Source of the DNA: Acidobacteriota bacterium | GTDB taxonomy: Bacteria > Acidobacteriota > Blastocatellia > Pyrinomonadales > Pyrinomonadaceae | Assembly (NCBI GenBank): GCA_016718135.1 | Contig: JADKEF010000009.1 | Span: forward strand, 92,126 to 156,125 | Reading direction: 5' to 3' | DNA length: 64,000 nt | Shown: positions 52,552-62,200 of the stretch, piece by piece | Position numbering within the stretch: the stretch's first letter is position 1 | Layout of the letters: every line of letters begins with the position of its first letter | Notes under the pieces: generated by a model | What the model was told of the DNA's origin: nothing | What the model saw: the letters and a program-made list of their open reading frames with translations, nothing else | Database searches by the model: none | Program-made: the position numbers and the translations under genes

Positions 52552-52675
52552 GTCCCAGTTCGCCGAAGTTTCACGCATGTACTTAATGAAGGAAGAAAAT
52601 CAATACTCGATCGACTAGCCGGAGGCGATAATAACTGATCCGACGCGTGATCTCAGAAACCTGCTTCTCGCTCAT
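52545..52675. other. Orphan promoter copy and sigma-factor gene remnant
   Basis: 52545-52630 aligns without gaps to 57621-57706, including GTTTCACGCATGTACT (52568-52583) and the ribosome-site region AGCCGGAGGC, but no gene follows. It then joins a 33-base block (52644-52676) identical to 48658-48690, the first codons of the ECF sigma gene on the minus strand (MSEKQVSEITR). Sequence beyond it still resembles the sigma-subtilase gap. This is debris of at least two duplications. Confidence 0.75.
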
Positions 52676-52767
52676 ACGCCCCTCAATGCTACAAGTGTTG
52701 TCGAATTCTAGCCTTTTTTCTTTCGAAATGGAATGCTTTTTCGAAAGAGATGGCTGACTTTAAGAGT

Positions 52768-52785
52768 TTTTCACGCATAATATAC
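52768..52785 (+). promoter_or_regulatory. Shared upstream element TTTTCACGCAT, copy 3 (second subtilase)
   Basis: Begins TTTTCACGCATAATATAC, about 65 nt before the start at 52843, with GGCTGACTTT just upstream, as in the copies before the later genes. Confidence 0.65.
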
Positions 52786-52842
52786 GAACACTAATCAATT
52801 GCCGTGGGTCCGACCTGAGCAGGCCCGACAGAGGAGACCAAT

Positions 52843-54789
52843 ATGAAGATCCTTAGTATCGCTAAATCTACTGCCGTCTTATTGCTGATAGTAAATCTCG
52901 CATTTCCGGTGAGTGCGATGGATCTCGCTCGTGCTGAGACCCGGACGGATCTCGCCGTCTCGACTTTTGGCGTGACGGGCCAGGGCGTGATCGTCGCGAT
53001 CATCGATCGCGGGATCGATTGGCGAAACAACGACTTTCGTAACGCCGACGGGTCGACCCGGATCAAGTTCATCTTCGATATGACCGACAATACGGGAGCA
53101 AACCACCCGGATAATCCCTACGGCGTCGGCACGATCTATACAGAAGGTCAGATCAACGCTGCCAATGCGGGCGGAACGGCCCTCGTAACTCGCGACGCGG
53201 TCGGCCATGGTACGACGACAACAGGCATTGCCGCTGGCAACGGCCGCAATCACGCGACAGCCAAATATCGCGGTATCGCTCCGAATGCTTCGATAATCGC
53301 CGTTAAGTTCACGACCGAAGGTGCTCCGGCACACGACGGTCAACCGGCCGAGGCACCATTCTACAATCCCGATCTGCTTCCTAAAGCCATCGACTTCGTT
53401 CGCGACAAGGCGACCATACTAAACATGCCTGCGGTCATGCTCGCAAATTTCGGTTCGATCGGCGGACCGACGGACGGCACCAGTTTCATCTCTCGAACTA
53501 TTGACGCCAGATTTGGTGCGGGCAAGCCTGGTTTAGTATTTGTCTCTGGCCCAGGCGACGAGGGCGGCATGCCGAACCACGCGGGCGGGAACGTAACGCA
53601 AGGGCAAACAACGTCTATTCAACTGCAGAAAACGGTCGCCGGAACGATGATCTTGGATTTGTGGTATCCCGGAGCCGACCGATTCAGTGTCTCGGTTCAG
53701 ACGCCTTCGGGAACGACCGCGACGTTCGCGGGGCCTGCAACAAATACAACTAGCACATCCAACGCCGCAAATGGAGTCACTATTTTTCATCAAGGTTCCA
53801 GCGTCCCATTTTACGGAGCTCAGAACGGGAAACGCGAGATCTTTATGCAGATCACAGGTACAGGAACTTTTACGATAAACCTTACCGGCACATCTGTGAC
53901 TGCGGGCGGCAGGTTTGATGCAGGGATCAATCCGTCAACGATACACACAAATAATCGGTTTCTCACCCACATCGTCCCAGGCAATATCTGGGACGGAGCA
54001 ACCGCCTTTAACAATATTTCACCGGGAGACTATGTTGTCCGCACAAACTGGACTGATATCGACGGTGTTCCGCGTAGCAACACAGGTCAAGGTGCCGTGG
54101 GCAATATCTGGACGGGAAGTAGTGCTGGTCCGACGTACGACGGTCGTATGGGCGTCGACATGACGGCACCGGGCGACAGCGTATTTACGACGCTTAACCC
54201 GACTTCGAATTTTGCCCCCTTTCGCTTCAACCATATTCAGGACGGCAACGGGTTCTATACGAGAGCGAGTGCAGTGAGCGCAGCAGCCCCGCAGGTGACC
54301 GGGCTCATCGCTCTGATGCTACAAAAAAATCGAAATCTTGACGCGATTCAGGTTAGGGACATTCTTAGACGCTCATCTCGAAAAGATTCTTTTACGGGTC
54401 CAGATGCATCCACTACGTGGGGCCATGGAAAAATGGATTCGTTAAATGCGATCACGATCGTTGCGGCCGGATTTGAAGGCGATGTCGCACCGCGGCCTAA
54501 TGGGGATAATTCGATGTTGTCTACAGATATAACTCAGCTTCGGAGATTTGTCTCCGGACTGGATACGCCAAATGGAGCGACAAATGAGGTTCAGCGTATC
54601 GATTGTGCTCCGAGGTCGACTTCTGGTGACGGAGTGATCAATTCGAGCGACGTCGTCCAAGGCCGAAGGTACGTTTCGGGACTCGACCCCACAACTCTTT
54701 CCGGTGGACCGGCCGCACGGCCAAGCGTGACCGAAAGCGTGATGAGTACGATCGAAAGAGCATACTCATATTTCTTCTTCGCGAGGTAA
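52843..54789 (+). CDS. Secreted subtilisin-like protease with dockerin-like pair (frame broken before the cohesin-like end)
   Basis: 648 residues to the premature stop. ATG follows GAGGAGACC. The signal peptide (1-25) and S8 domain align closely with the gene at 48862: D55 (IIDRGIDW), H122 (GHGTTTTG) and S479 (AVSAAAPQVTG). Unlike its paralogue it has no delta-60 repeats and no T-P linker. The dockerin-like pair follows the protease domain almost directly (54465-54710). The frame ends just after YSYFF because a base appears to be missing at about 54780; the rest of the module continues in another frame to 55190. Confidence 0.88.
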   Translation: MKILSIAKSTAVLLLIVNLAFPVSAMDLARAETRTDLAVSTFGVTGQGVIVAIIDRGIDWRNNDFRNADGSTRIKFIFDMTDNTGANHPDNPYGVGTIYTEGQINAANAGGTALVTRDAVGHGTTTTGIAAGNGRNHATAKYRGIAPNASIIAVKFTTEGAPAHDGQPAEAPFYNPDLLPKAIDFVRDKATILNMPAVMLANFGSIGGPTDGTSFISRTIDARFGAGKPGLVFVSGPGDEGGMPNHAGGNVTQGQTTSIQLQKTVAGTMILDLWYPGADRFSVSVQTPSGTTATFAGPATNTTSTSNAANGVTIFHQGSSVPFYGAQNGKREIFMQITGTGTFTINLTGTSVTAGGRFDAGINPSTIHTNNRFLTHIVPGNIWDGATAFNNISPGDYVVRTNWTDIDGVPRSNTGQGAVGNIWTGSSAGPTYDGRMGVDMTAPGDSVFTTLNPTSNFAPFRFNHIQDGNGFYTRASAVSAAAPQVTGLIALMLQKNRNLDAIQVRDILRRSSRKDSFTGPDASTTWGHGKMDSLNAITIVAAGFEGDVAPRPNGDNSMLSTDITQLRRFVSGLDTPNGATNEVQRIDCAPRSTSGDGVINSSDVVQGRRYVSGLDPTTLSGGPAARPSVTESVMSTIERAYSYFFFAR

Positions 54790-55190
54790 AAGTAGGCGAA
54801 GCGATAGCTGATAGATCCACCGCTACCGTTCCCATCGAGATCAACCCAGACGGAGACGAAGTCGCAATCTCTTTCACGCTTGAATACGACGCTACAAGAT
54901 TCTCAAATCCCCGTGTTCTCCTCGGCGAGGCAGTAGCAGAAGATTCGACACTGACCGTAAACGCGAACGAAAAAGGCCGGATCGGCATCCTCATTGATTC
55001 GACCGAGCCAATGGCCGCATCGGCGATGGCGAAACAATTACTGACCGTGACCTTCGACGTCATCGGAGAGGGCCAGAGTAAAACTGCGATGTCCATAACC
55101 GGTTCACTCGCCGAGCTCGGCGTCTCTGACGCGTTGGGGAATCTGTTGGCAGCGAGATATGTCGACGGGAAGATAGTTCTTCACCGGTAG
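54780..55190 (+). pseudogene. Frameshifted cohesin-like C-terminal end of the second subtilase
   Basis: From CGC at 54780 the frame reads REVKVGEAIAD..VPIEINPDGDEVAISFTLEYD and on to a stop at 55190, 137 codons. It aligns with the intact cohesin-like ends of the neighbours. Adding one base near 54780 (FF-G-RE, as in the paralogues) joins it to the gene at 52843. Either a sequencing error or a real single-base deletion. Confidence 0.8.
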
Positions 55191-55220
55191 TAGCGAAACG
55201 GAGCCATTTCCAACGAATTT

Positions 55221-55248
55221 AAGGCCTGGCGGTAGCTCGGCCTTTTTT
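55221..55248 (+). terminator. Terminator after the second subtilase gene
   Basis: Short stem AAGGCC (55221-55226) with GGCCTT (55239-55244), followed by six T. Short but well placed, 30 nt past the restored stop. Confidence 0.6.
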
Positions 55249-55278
55249 ATTTCAAGGATCGTGTCCGACTTTTTACAC

Positions 55279-55295
55279 TTTTCACGCATGTGTCT
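55279..55295 (+). promoter_or_regulatory. Shared upstream element TTTTCACGCATGTGTC, copy 4
   Basis: About 45 nt before the start of the delta-60 protein gene. GTGTCCGACTTTT precedes it, closely matching the segment before the 57644 copy. Confidence 0.65.
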
Positions 55296-55333
55296 TTGAA
55301 AGAGGACATTTCAAAGAATAAGGAGTATCGGAC

Positions 55334-57493
55334 ATGGCTTATAGGACACGAAGTCGCAACAATCTCACGCTCGCAATATCGGTTCTTGTTTTTCTCAGTA
55401 TCGGGATAGTTTCTAGCTATTTATCGACTTCAGAGGCAGCATCAACGACACCGTTTGAGATCCAGGCCGAGGGTGACCTTGATCTGACCTTCAACGGAAC
55501 CGGTAAGGTTACGACAGATATCGCCACCGGAAATGACGGCGGCCGTGGCGTTGCGATCCAGGCCGACGGCAAGATAGTGGTCGTAGGGGCATCTGTCACC
55601 GGAACCAACTCCGATGCCTCGATCGTGAGGTACAACACGGACGGTACGCTAGACACTACGTTTGACGGCGACGGGAAGGTTGTCACGGCCTTCTTCTCAA
55701 GATTTGACGAATTGATCGCAGTCAAGATACTGTCCGACCAGAAGATCCTGGCACTTGGCAGATATCAGTTCTCGAACACCAATTCCGGCTTTCTCGGAGT
55801 GCTCGCACGTTACAATACTGACGGCTCGCTCGACACGACCTTCGGCGGCGGTGACGGGTTTGCTCAGGCGTTGATGGAGCAGGCTCTTGCACTCGTTGTT
55901 CAAACCGACGGAAAGATAATAGTTGCCGGCGGCCAGGCTACAGGGCAGAGTGATGGCCAGGCAAGACAACAGCGATTTAACGCCGACGGCTCCAATGACA
56001 ATACCTTTGGTAACGGGATCGCCGGAGCGAGCACAAATGCGATCCAGTACGACACCTTTACCGGTACGGATCACGACGCTCGTGCTATCGCCTTGCAGCC
56101 GGACGGTAAGATCGTTGTCGGCGGTTGTCGGTCATCGGGTTCCTGCAGTTACGGTTTGGCGAGGCTGAATCCCAACGGCACGCTCGACAATACGTTTGAT
56201 GGCGATGGTCGGGTGGTCACCGCCGGAAGCGGCCAGATCCATGACCTGATCATTCAGCCCGATGGCAAGATCCTTGCGATTGGTCAGGTCAGCGAAGATT
56301 TCAATGTTACCCGATACAACACCGATGGCACGCTCGACTCTACATTTGGCACAAACGGCCGCGTTAACACACCATTTGTCGGCATCGACGCTGCCCTCGG
56401 CGGGGTGTTACAGCCAGACGGTAAGATCGTGGCGGCAGGATCGGCTGGCGGGGTCGATAGCAACTTCGCCGTAGCTCGCTACAACTCGAACGGTACACTC
56501 GATCTAACATTCAGCACCGACGGTAAACAGACGATCGACTTTGCCTCAACTGCCGAAGGAGCGCGAGGTGTCGCCAGAGATACGAGTGGCCGACTGGTGC
56601 TTGCCGGAGTATCCAATAACCTTTTCGCAGCCACACGCATTCTGGCCGATTCCGGTACACCAACTCCAACACCAACCGCAACGCCAACCAACACACCGAC
56701 GTCCACGCCGACAAATACACCGACCGCGACGCCTACAGCTACGCCGACTGTGACTCCGACGCCGGCGGGGTTCGAGGGTGATGTGGCTCCGCGGCCTAAC
56801 GGTGATGGCAGCATGTTGTCGGCCGATGTGACCCAGCTACGCCGGTTTGTTTCGGGGCTCGATACTCCCAATGCGGCTACTAACGAGCTTCAGCGGATAG
56901 ACTGTGCACCGAGGGCGAGCTTTGGCGATGGCGTAGTCAATTCAAGTGATGTTGTGCAGGGAAGGCGATACGCGGCGGGCCTCGATCCGCTCACATCGTC
57001 CGGTGGGCCGACCGGATCTTCACTTGTGCCGGAAAGTGTTTCGGCTGTTTTTGACGACGTGTATGCGTACTTTTTCGGACGCGAGCTACGAGTCGGTGAG
57101 GCAATATCCGACGATAGGACGGTCGAGATCCCCATCGAGATCACCCCGCACGGCGACGAGGTAGCAATGTCGTTTACGCTCGAATACGACGAAACCAAAT
57201 TCGCAGATCCACGTCTTGTTCTCGGCGGCCTTGCCCCGGCAGGCTCAACTCTGACCGTGAACACAACAGAACCCGGCCGCATCGGTATTCTCATCGATTC
57301 AACGGAGTCAATGACCGCGTCGGCGATGCCGCAGCGTTTGTTAACGGTGACGTTTGACGTGATCGCCGACGGCGAGAGCACAACTGCGGTCAAGCTATCG
57401 GGTTCGCTCGCGGCCTTCGGCATTTCTGACGCCGCGGGGAACTCACTCGCGGCCAGATACCTCGACGGCAGCGTTGTTGTGAATAGGAAGTAG
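55334..57493 (+). CDS. Secreted delta-60 repeat protein with dockerin-like and cohesin-like domains
   Basis: 719 residues with ATG after AAGGAG. A signal anchor (about 12-35) ends in SEAAS. The mature part opens with GDLDLTFNGTGKVTTDIA, identical to the opening of the delta-60 region in the protease at 48862. About seven repeats follow (QADGKIVVVG, QPDGKIVAAG, NTDGTLDTTF). A T-P-T-N/A linker (about 56655-56765), the dockerin-like pair (56767-57010) and a cohesin-like end (57062-57485) complete it. There is no protease domain. It probably forms a beta-propeller displayed or secreted together with its neighbours; ligand unknown. Confidence 0.88.
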   Translation: MAYRTRSRNNLTLAISVLVFLSIGIVSSYLSTSEAASTTPFEIQAEGDLDLTFNGTGKVTTDIATGNDGGRGVAIQADGKIVVVGASVTGTNSDASIVRYNTDGTLDTTFDGDGKVVTAFFSRFDELIAVKILSDQKILALGRYQFSNTNSGFLGVLARYNTDGSLDTTFGGGDGFAQALMEQALALVVQTDGKIIVAGGQATGQSDGQARQQRFNADGSNDNTFGNGIAGASTNAIQYDTFTGTDHDARAIALQPDGKIVVGGCRSSGSCSYGLARLNPNGTLDNTFDGDGRVVTAGSGQIHDLIIQPDGKILAIGQVSEDFNVTRYNTDGTLDSTFGTNGRVNTPFVGIDAALGGVLQPDGKIVAAGSAGGVDSNFAVARYNSNGTLDLTFSTDGKQTIDFASTAEGARGVARDTSGRLVLAGVSNNLFAATRILADSGTPTPTPTATPTNTPTSTPTNTPTATPTATPTVTPTPAGFEGDVAPRPNGDGSMLSADVTQLRRFVSGLDTPNAATNELQRIDCAPRASFGDGVVNSSDVVQGRRYAAGLDPLTSSGGPTGSSLVPESVSAVFDDVYAYFFGRELRVGEAISDDRTVEIPIEITPHGDEVAMSFTLEYDETKFADPRLVLGGLAPAGSTLTVNTTEPGRIGILIDSTESMTASAMPQRLLTVTFDVIADGESTTAVKLSGSLAAFGISDAAGNSLAARYLDGSVVVNRK
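56724..57058 (+). repeat. Near-identical 335-bp coding repeat, copy 2
   Basis: Partner of 51728-52062; see that entry. Confidence 0.85.
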
Positions 57494-57497
57494 AAGC

Positions 57498-57585
57498 CTA
57501 GCCACGAATGCACACGAACAAGACACGAATATTGGGAGCTTATTGATTTGATTCCTGTCCGTTCGCATCAAACCGTGGCTAAAAA
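57498..57585. repeat. Degraded CACGAAT-word repeat
   Basis: GCCACGAATG, CACACGAAC and GACACGAAT words lie at the left, and CATCAAACCGTGGC at the right can pair with the outer arm. It resembles the intact element at 31787-31837. Confidence 0.55.
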
Positions 57586-57592
57586 CTCCAAG

Positions 57593-57627
57593 GGCCGCCA
57601 AAGAAATCTTGGCGGCCTCATTTTTTT
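57593..57627 (+). terminator. Terminator after the delta-60 protein gene
   Basis: Stem GGCCGCCAA (57593-57601) with TTGGCGGCC (57609-57617) and a long T-run. Confidence 0.9.
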
Positions 57628-57643
57628 GTCCGACTTTGGCAAA

Positions 57644-57659
57644 GTTTCACGCATGTACT
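57644..57659 (+). promoter_or_regulatory. Shared upstream element GTTTCACGCATGTACT, copy 5
   Basis: About 52 nt before ATG 57706. GTCCGACTTTGGC lies just upstream. The whole segment to the ribosome site aligns with the orphan copy at 52545-52630. Confidence 0.65.
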
Positions 57660-57705
57660 GTTGAAGCAATAGAAATCAACTTTTGATCGAACAGCCAGAG
57701 GCTTT

Positions 57706-59223
57706 ATGAAGAACAGAACCAATACCCGTAAATGTGGACGAACCAACAGCTTTTTCAGCGCAAAAACGCTTCTTCTCGCAGGATTTGCGGTGATGATAGT
57801 TCTCGGCCTGTCGTCTCTCGCCTTTTTCACGCAAACGGCGTCAATGCAGGACATAGGCAAGACAATGCCGAGCCTAAACACCAACACGGCAGTTCACTCT
57901 CTAGAAAATAAAGAAGGCTCCCGTTCACCGCTCGTCGACGCGACTTGCGGCGACGAGGAGCGATCCGTTCGGCCAGTTCTCCACACGCTTCAGAGCGAAA
58001 CTCATCGCGAGTGATCCCGCAATCTTCGAGGGTCGTTTTGGCGGCTCCGTCGCGATCTCAGGCAACACAGCCATTATCGGAGCCACGGCGTGCTCAAATC
58101 AGGGGAGGGGCTTATATCTTTGTGAGCAACGGATCTGCCTGGACTGAGGAGCACAAAGCTCGTCAGGGGACGTCCCCAATGGGATCAGTTTTGGAACTAG
58201 TCCGTGGCAATTTAAGGCGACACGGTCGTCGTTGGAGCACCCGGAGACGGCGGGGCGATCCCCGGGTCAGGGGGCGGCTCATTTTTGCCCGCACTGGTTC
58301 AACTTGGACTCCGCGAGCAAAGCTGACGGCGAGCGATGGCGCGGCAGCGATGATTTGGTGGTAACGTAGCGATCTCCGGGCAATACAATTATAATTAGGG
58401 CAGGTTCGAGTTCGACACCTACCTCCACCAGGGGTCGTATATTTTTGCCCGCAACGGCTCAACATGGACTGAGCAGCAAAAACTGACCGCGAGCGATGGC
58501 CTCGCGGGCGATGGTTTTGGAACTGTAGCAATTTCGGGCAACAACGCTGTTGTCGGAGCTGAAGGGGACGATATTGACGGCAGGTCAAACCAAGGATCGG
58601 CGTACGTTTTTGTCCGCAACGGCACCACATGGACACAGCAACAGAAGTTGACGGCGATTGACGGAGCGGCACTCCACATCTTTGGACGGGGGCTGGCGAT
58701 CTCCGGCAATACGCTGATAGTCTCCGCTTATGGCAATGCATCGGTTTATGCATTTGTTCTGATCGGAAATATCTGGACGCAGCAGCAGAAGCTTGTTAGT
58801 GATACAACGGCAAATATTCGCTTTGCGATCAGCGTCGCCCTTTCCGGTGAAACAGTAGTAGTCGGAGCTCCCTACGATAATATCGGTTCAATCAATCGTC
58901 AAGGGTCGGCATATGTATCGACCCGGTGCGGGGTGGAATGGACCAGAGCAGGAGAAACTCACGGCACCGGCTGGGGTTCAGGTCAGCCTGAATTTGGATC
59001 GAGCGTGGGTACTTGCCGCTGACTGAATTATCGCCGTGCGGCACCCAGGGACAAACTTGGCACGCTGGCTGAGCGCGGCTCCGCGCACGCGATCGATCGC
59101 ACCACTGCCCCTCCGTCGTCCATCGGTTTAGCTCGCGGAACGCAGTGCGTCTCGGACATCATAGTCAACCGGACGAGCGATGAGGAAGACTTTAGCCTTA
59201 ATGATGATTTCTGTGACGTCGAT
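57706..59223 (+). pseudogene. N-terminal part of the FG-GAP/beta-helix protein, broken by many frameshifts
   Basis: ATG 57706 (after AGAGGC) opens a signal anchor (FSAKTLLLAGFAVMIVLGLSSLAFF) and a 102-residue frame that fails near 58000. Beyond it, FG-GAP-like repeats are readable in shifting frames: FGGSVAISGNTAIIGA, TVVVGAPGDGG, VAISGNNAVVGAEGDD, GSAYVFVRNGTTWTQQQKL. Shifts are needed near 57998, 58090, 58190, 58270, 58360, 58420 and 58920 and between there and 59130. The stretch 58430-58915 is clean. About 59136 onward joins the intact frame that follows. At least seven shifts in 1.2 kb is extreme for this window. Confidence 0.7.
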
Positions 59224-62200
59224 ATGAATACGTCTGGAAACCAGTGCACCCTTCGGGCCGCTATCCAGACCGCAAACGACCTGCCGGGCCCCGACACAAT
59301 AAAATTCGACATCCCGGGCGGCGGCGTACAAACCATCTCTCCGGCTGGAGCTCTGCCGCCGATTACGGGCAATACAAAGGTAGATGGGACGACGCAGCCG
59401 GGTTATTCGACGCGGCCTTTGATACAAGTTGTGGGGGCTGTCTCAAGTGAGACCGGGCTTGAGTTCGCCGCCGGGAGCGACGGTTCTGAGGTGCTTGGCA
59501 TCAGCATTTACGGATTTAGCGAACGAGCAATTCTGCTGGGCTCAAATAACGTAACGATTCGTCGATCGCATATTGGGGTGGACTCAACCGGTTCGTCGTC
59601 CGGGCAGACCCAGAGGGTTGGAGTCGTCGTGCGTGGCAGTCAAAACCAGATAGGTATAACCGCAAGCGGAAATCTCATTTCCCTCAACACCGATGCCGGG
59701 ATCCGAATTGAGGGGGCGGCGGCAACCACCAATCTGGTCAGGGGCAACACCATCGGGTTTGATCTCGACGACCAGCCAATTTTCCCAAAAACCGAAACCG
59801 GCATACAGATCATTGACGGAGCATCGAACAACACGATCGGCGGTGACACTGTCGCAGATGGAAACACTGTCACGGCGGAGGACGCTGCTGTCGAGATGAC
59901 TCGCGGATCAAACGACAACATTGTCACCAGAAATATTCTCGTTCTCTCGAAAGTCGGCGTGCTGATCCTCAATTCATCGCGGAATCGAATCGGGGGCGAG
60001 AATATCTCTGAGATCGATGCGGAGGGCAACTCGTTCGACGCTAATAAGACGGGAGTGTTGATCGAAGAGGAAGTTGCAGCTCGTAAATGGCTCCCCGGCC
60101 GGAGCGTGCCACCGACAACGGAACACGTCAATACGGCCGCGGGTGCCAGAAACTCTCAGAACAAGGTTTTCGGAAATGTATTTGCCGTTCTTGACCCCGA
60201 AGATGCTTGGAAGGACAGCACCGGCATAATTGTAAATTTTGCCGACGATACTTTCGTGGGTAACGGCACCGACCGATTTGCAAATCTGGTTGGTGACTGT
60301 TCCTATGTCGGAATACTTGTCCTCAATCTGGCGGACCGCACGAGAATAGAAGCAAATCGGGTCGGAGTGTTCTCTACCAGCCAGTTCAGGCCGAACGCAG
60401 TAGGTGTGAGGCTCACCGGTTCCGGGAGCGAGGTGAGGAACAATATGATCTCGAAAAACACTGATTTCGGTCTCGTTATCAATCGACTTGACGATGAAGA
60501 CCCCGTACCCACAGGGAATACCGTCCACAGCAATTGGATCGGCTCCAACACGTCGGGAGATACGCCGCTGCCGAATGATGTCGGCGTGGTAGTAGATGGC
60601 CGTCTGAATACGATAACCAACAACGTAATATCTGGAAACACAACCACCGGACTGCAGATTCAGGATGACCAAAACACAATTGAGAACAATAGAATCGGAA
60701 CAAATGCTGTGGGAGACGCTGCAAATGGCAACGGCGACGGAGGAATGCTGGTCTTAAGCTCGCAGAACACGATCACAAATAATACCGTCTCAGCCAACGA
60801 GTTCGGGATCGCAATAGCTCGGGATCCCGAGAGGCCGACAACTCTCGCGAACAATAATATACTGCGTGGAAATACGGTTGGGACAAATCGTGCCGGAACG
60901 GCGGGACTGGGCGGTCAAATAGCTGGGATTATAATTGCGGACGGAGCGGCAAATAACGTAATCGGTGGAACGAGTGCTGGTGCCGGCAATGTGATCTCAG
61001 GGAATTCGCAGACCGGGATCTTCCTGCAGCTAGGGCAATCTTCCGGTGCGATGCCGCCGTCTGGAAACAAGATCCAAGGAAATTACATAGGCACTAACGC
61101 GGCGGGGACCGCTGGGATCCAAAATGGATTGGAGGGAATCCGAATAGATAGTTCGTCCCAAACGTTGGTCGGAGGCTTTGGAAATGATATGCCCGCCGCG
61201 CGAAACATTATCTCAGCAAATGGGCGGAACGGAATAGCGTTGAATGACGGTTCAACGCAAAATAGGATCTCTGGTAATTACATCGGAACCAAGGCAGACG
61301 GAGAAACAGCTCTCGGCAACACAGAACGTGGCATCCGTGTGGGCTCTTCCACCTCAGGCACCATTATCGGCGGACCCGAGGCGAATGCGGGGAACACCAT
61401 CGCCTTTAATGGCTCAAATGGCATCAGCCTTACGAGCGATGCGGGAAACAACAACATCATTGACCCCAACCGGATCTTTGGCAACGTTCTGGCTGGCATC
61501 GACATTGGGGAGAATGGCTTTACGCCGAACGATCCGGCGGATGCAGACGTCGGGCCAAACAAGCTGCAGAATTATCCGACGATGACGCCGTCGATCGTTG
61601 GTGGCGACCTTATCGTTAGTTATTGGGTCGATTCGGCGCCACAGCATTCGACCTATGGCGGCACTGGCATTTATGTTGAGTTCTTTGAGGCAGATTCGAC
61701 CGGGGCGGGGCGAGATTTTCTTGGGTCGGATCATTATCTGCTCAGCGACTACACGAACGGCACGCCGGGGACGAGGGTTAAGAATCTGGGTAACGCGGCG
61801 GCACTTGGGATCGTTGCAGGCGATCTGTTGACGGCGACGGCGACGGATGCTGAAGGGAATTCTTCTGAGTTCGCTCCAACTGTCATTGCACCTGGCGGAG
61901 CTCCGGGGTTTGAGGCTGACGTGGCACCGCGGCCGAATGGGGATGGGAATATGCTTTCGACGGACATCACGCAGATGCGGAGGTTTGTGTCGGGACTCGA
62001 TACGCCGAATCCTGCGACGAATGAGGCTCAGCGGATCGATTGTGCTCCGAGGTCGACTTTCGGTGACGGCATCGTCAACTCGAGCGATGTCGTTCAGGGT
62101 AGAAGATATGTTTCAGGGCTCGATGTGTTAACACCCGCAGGCGGCCCGGCGAGCCGCGTCGGCTCGGTGCCGGAGAGTATTTTTGTCCCAAACAGAGATA

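Noticed and set aside
60303..60672. Minus-strand frames opposite the beta-helix region (also 59974-60672)
   Set aside because: Translations are unlike known proteins and the plus strand gives an uninterrupted set of PbH1-like turns.
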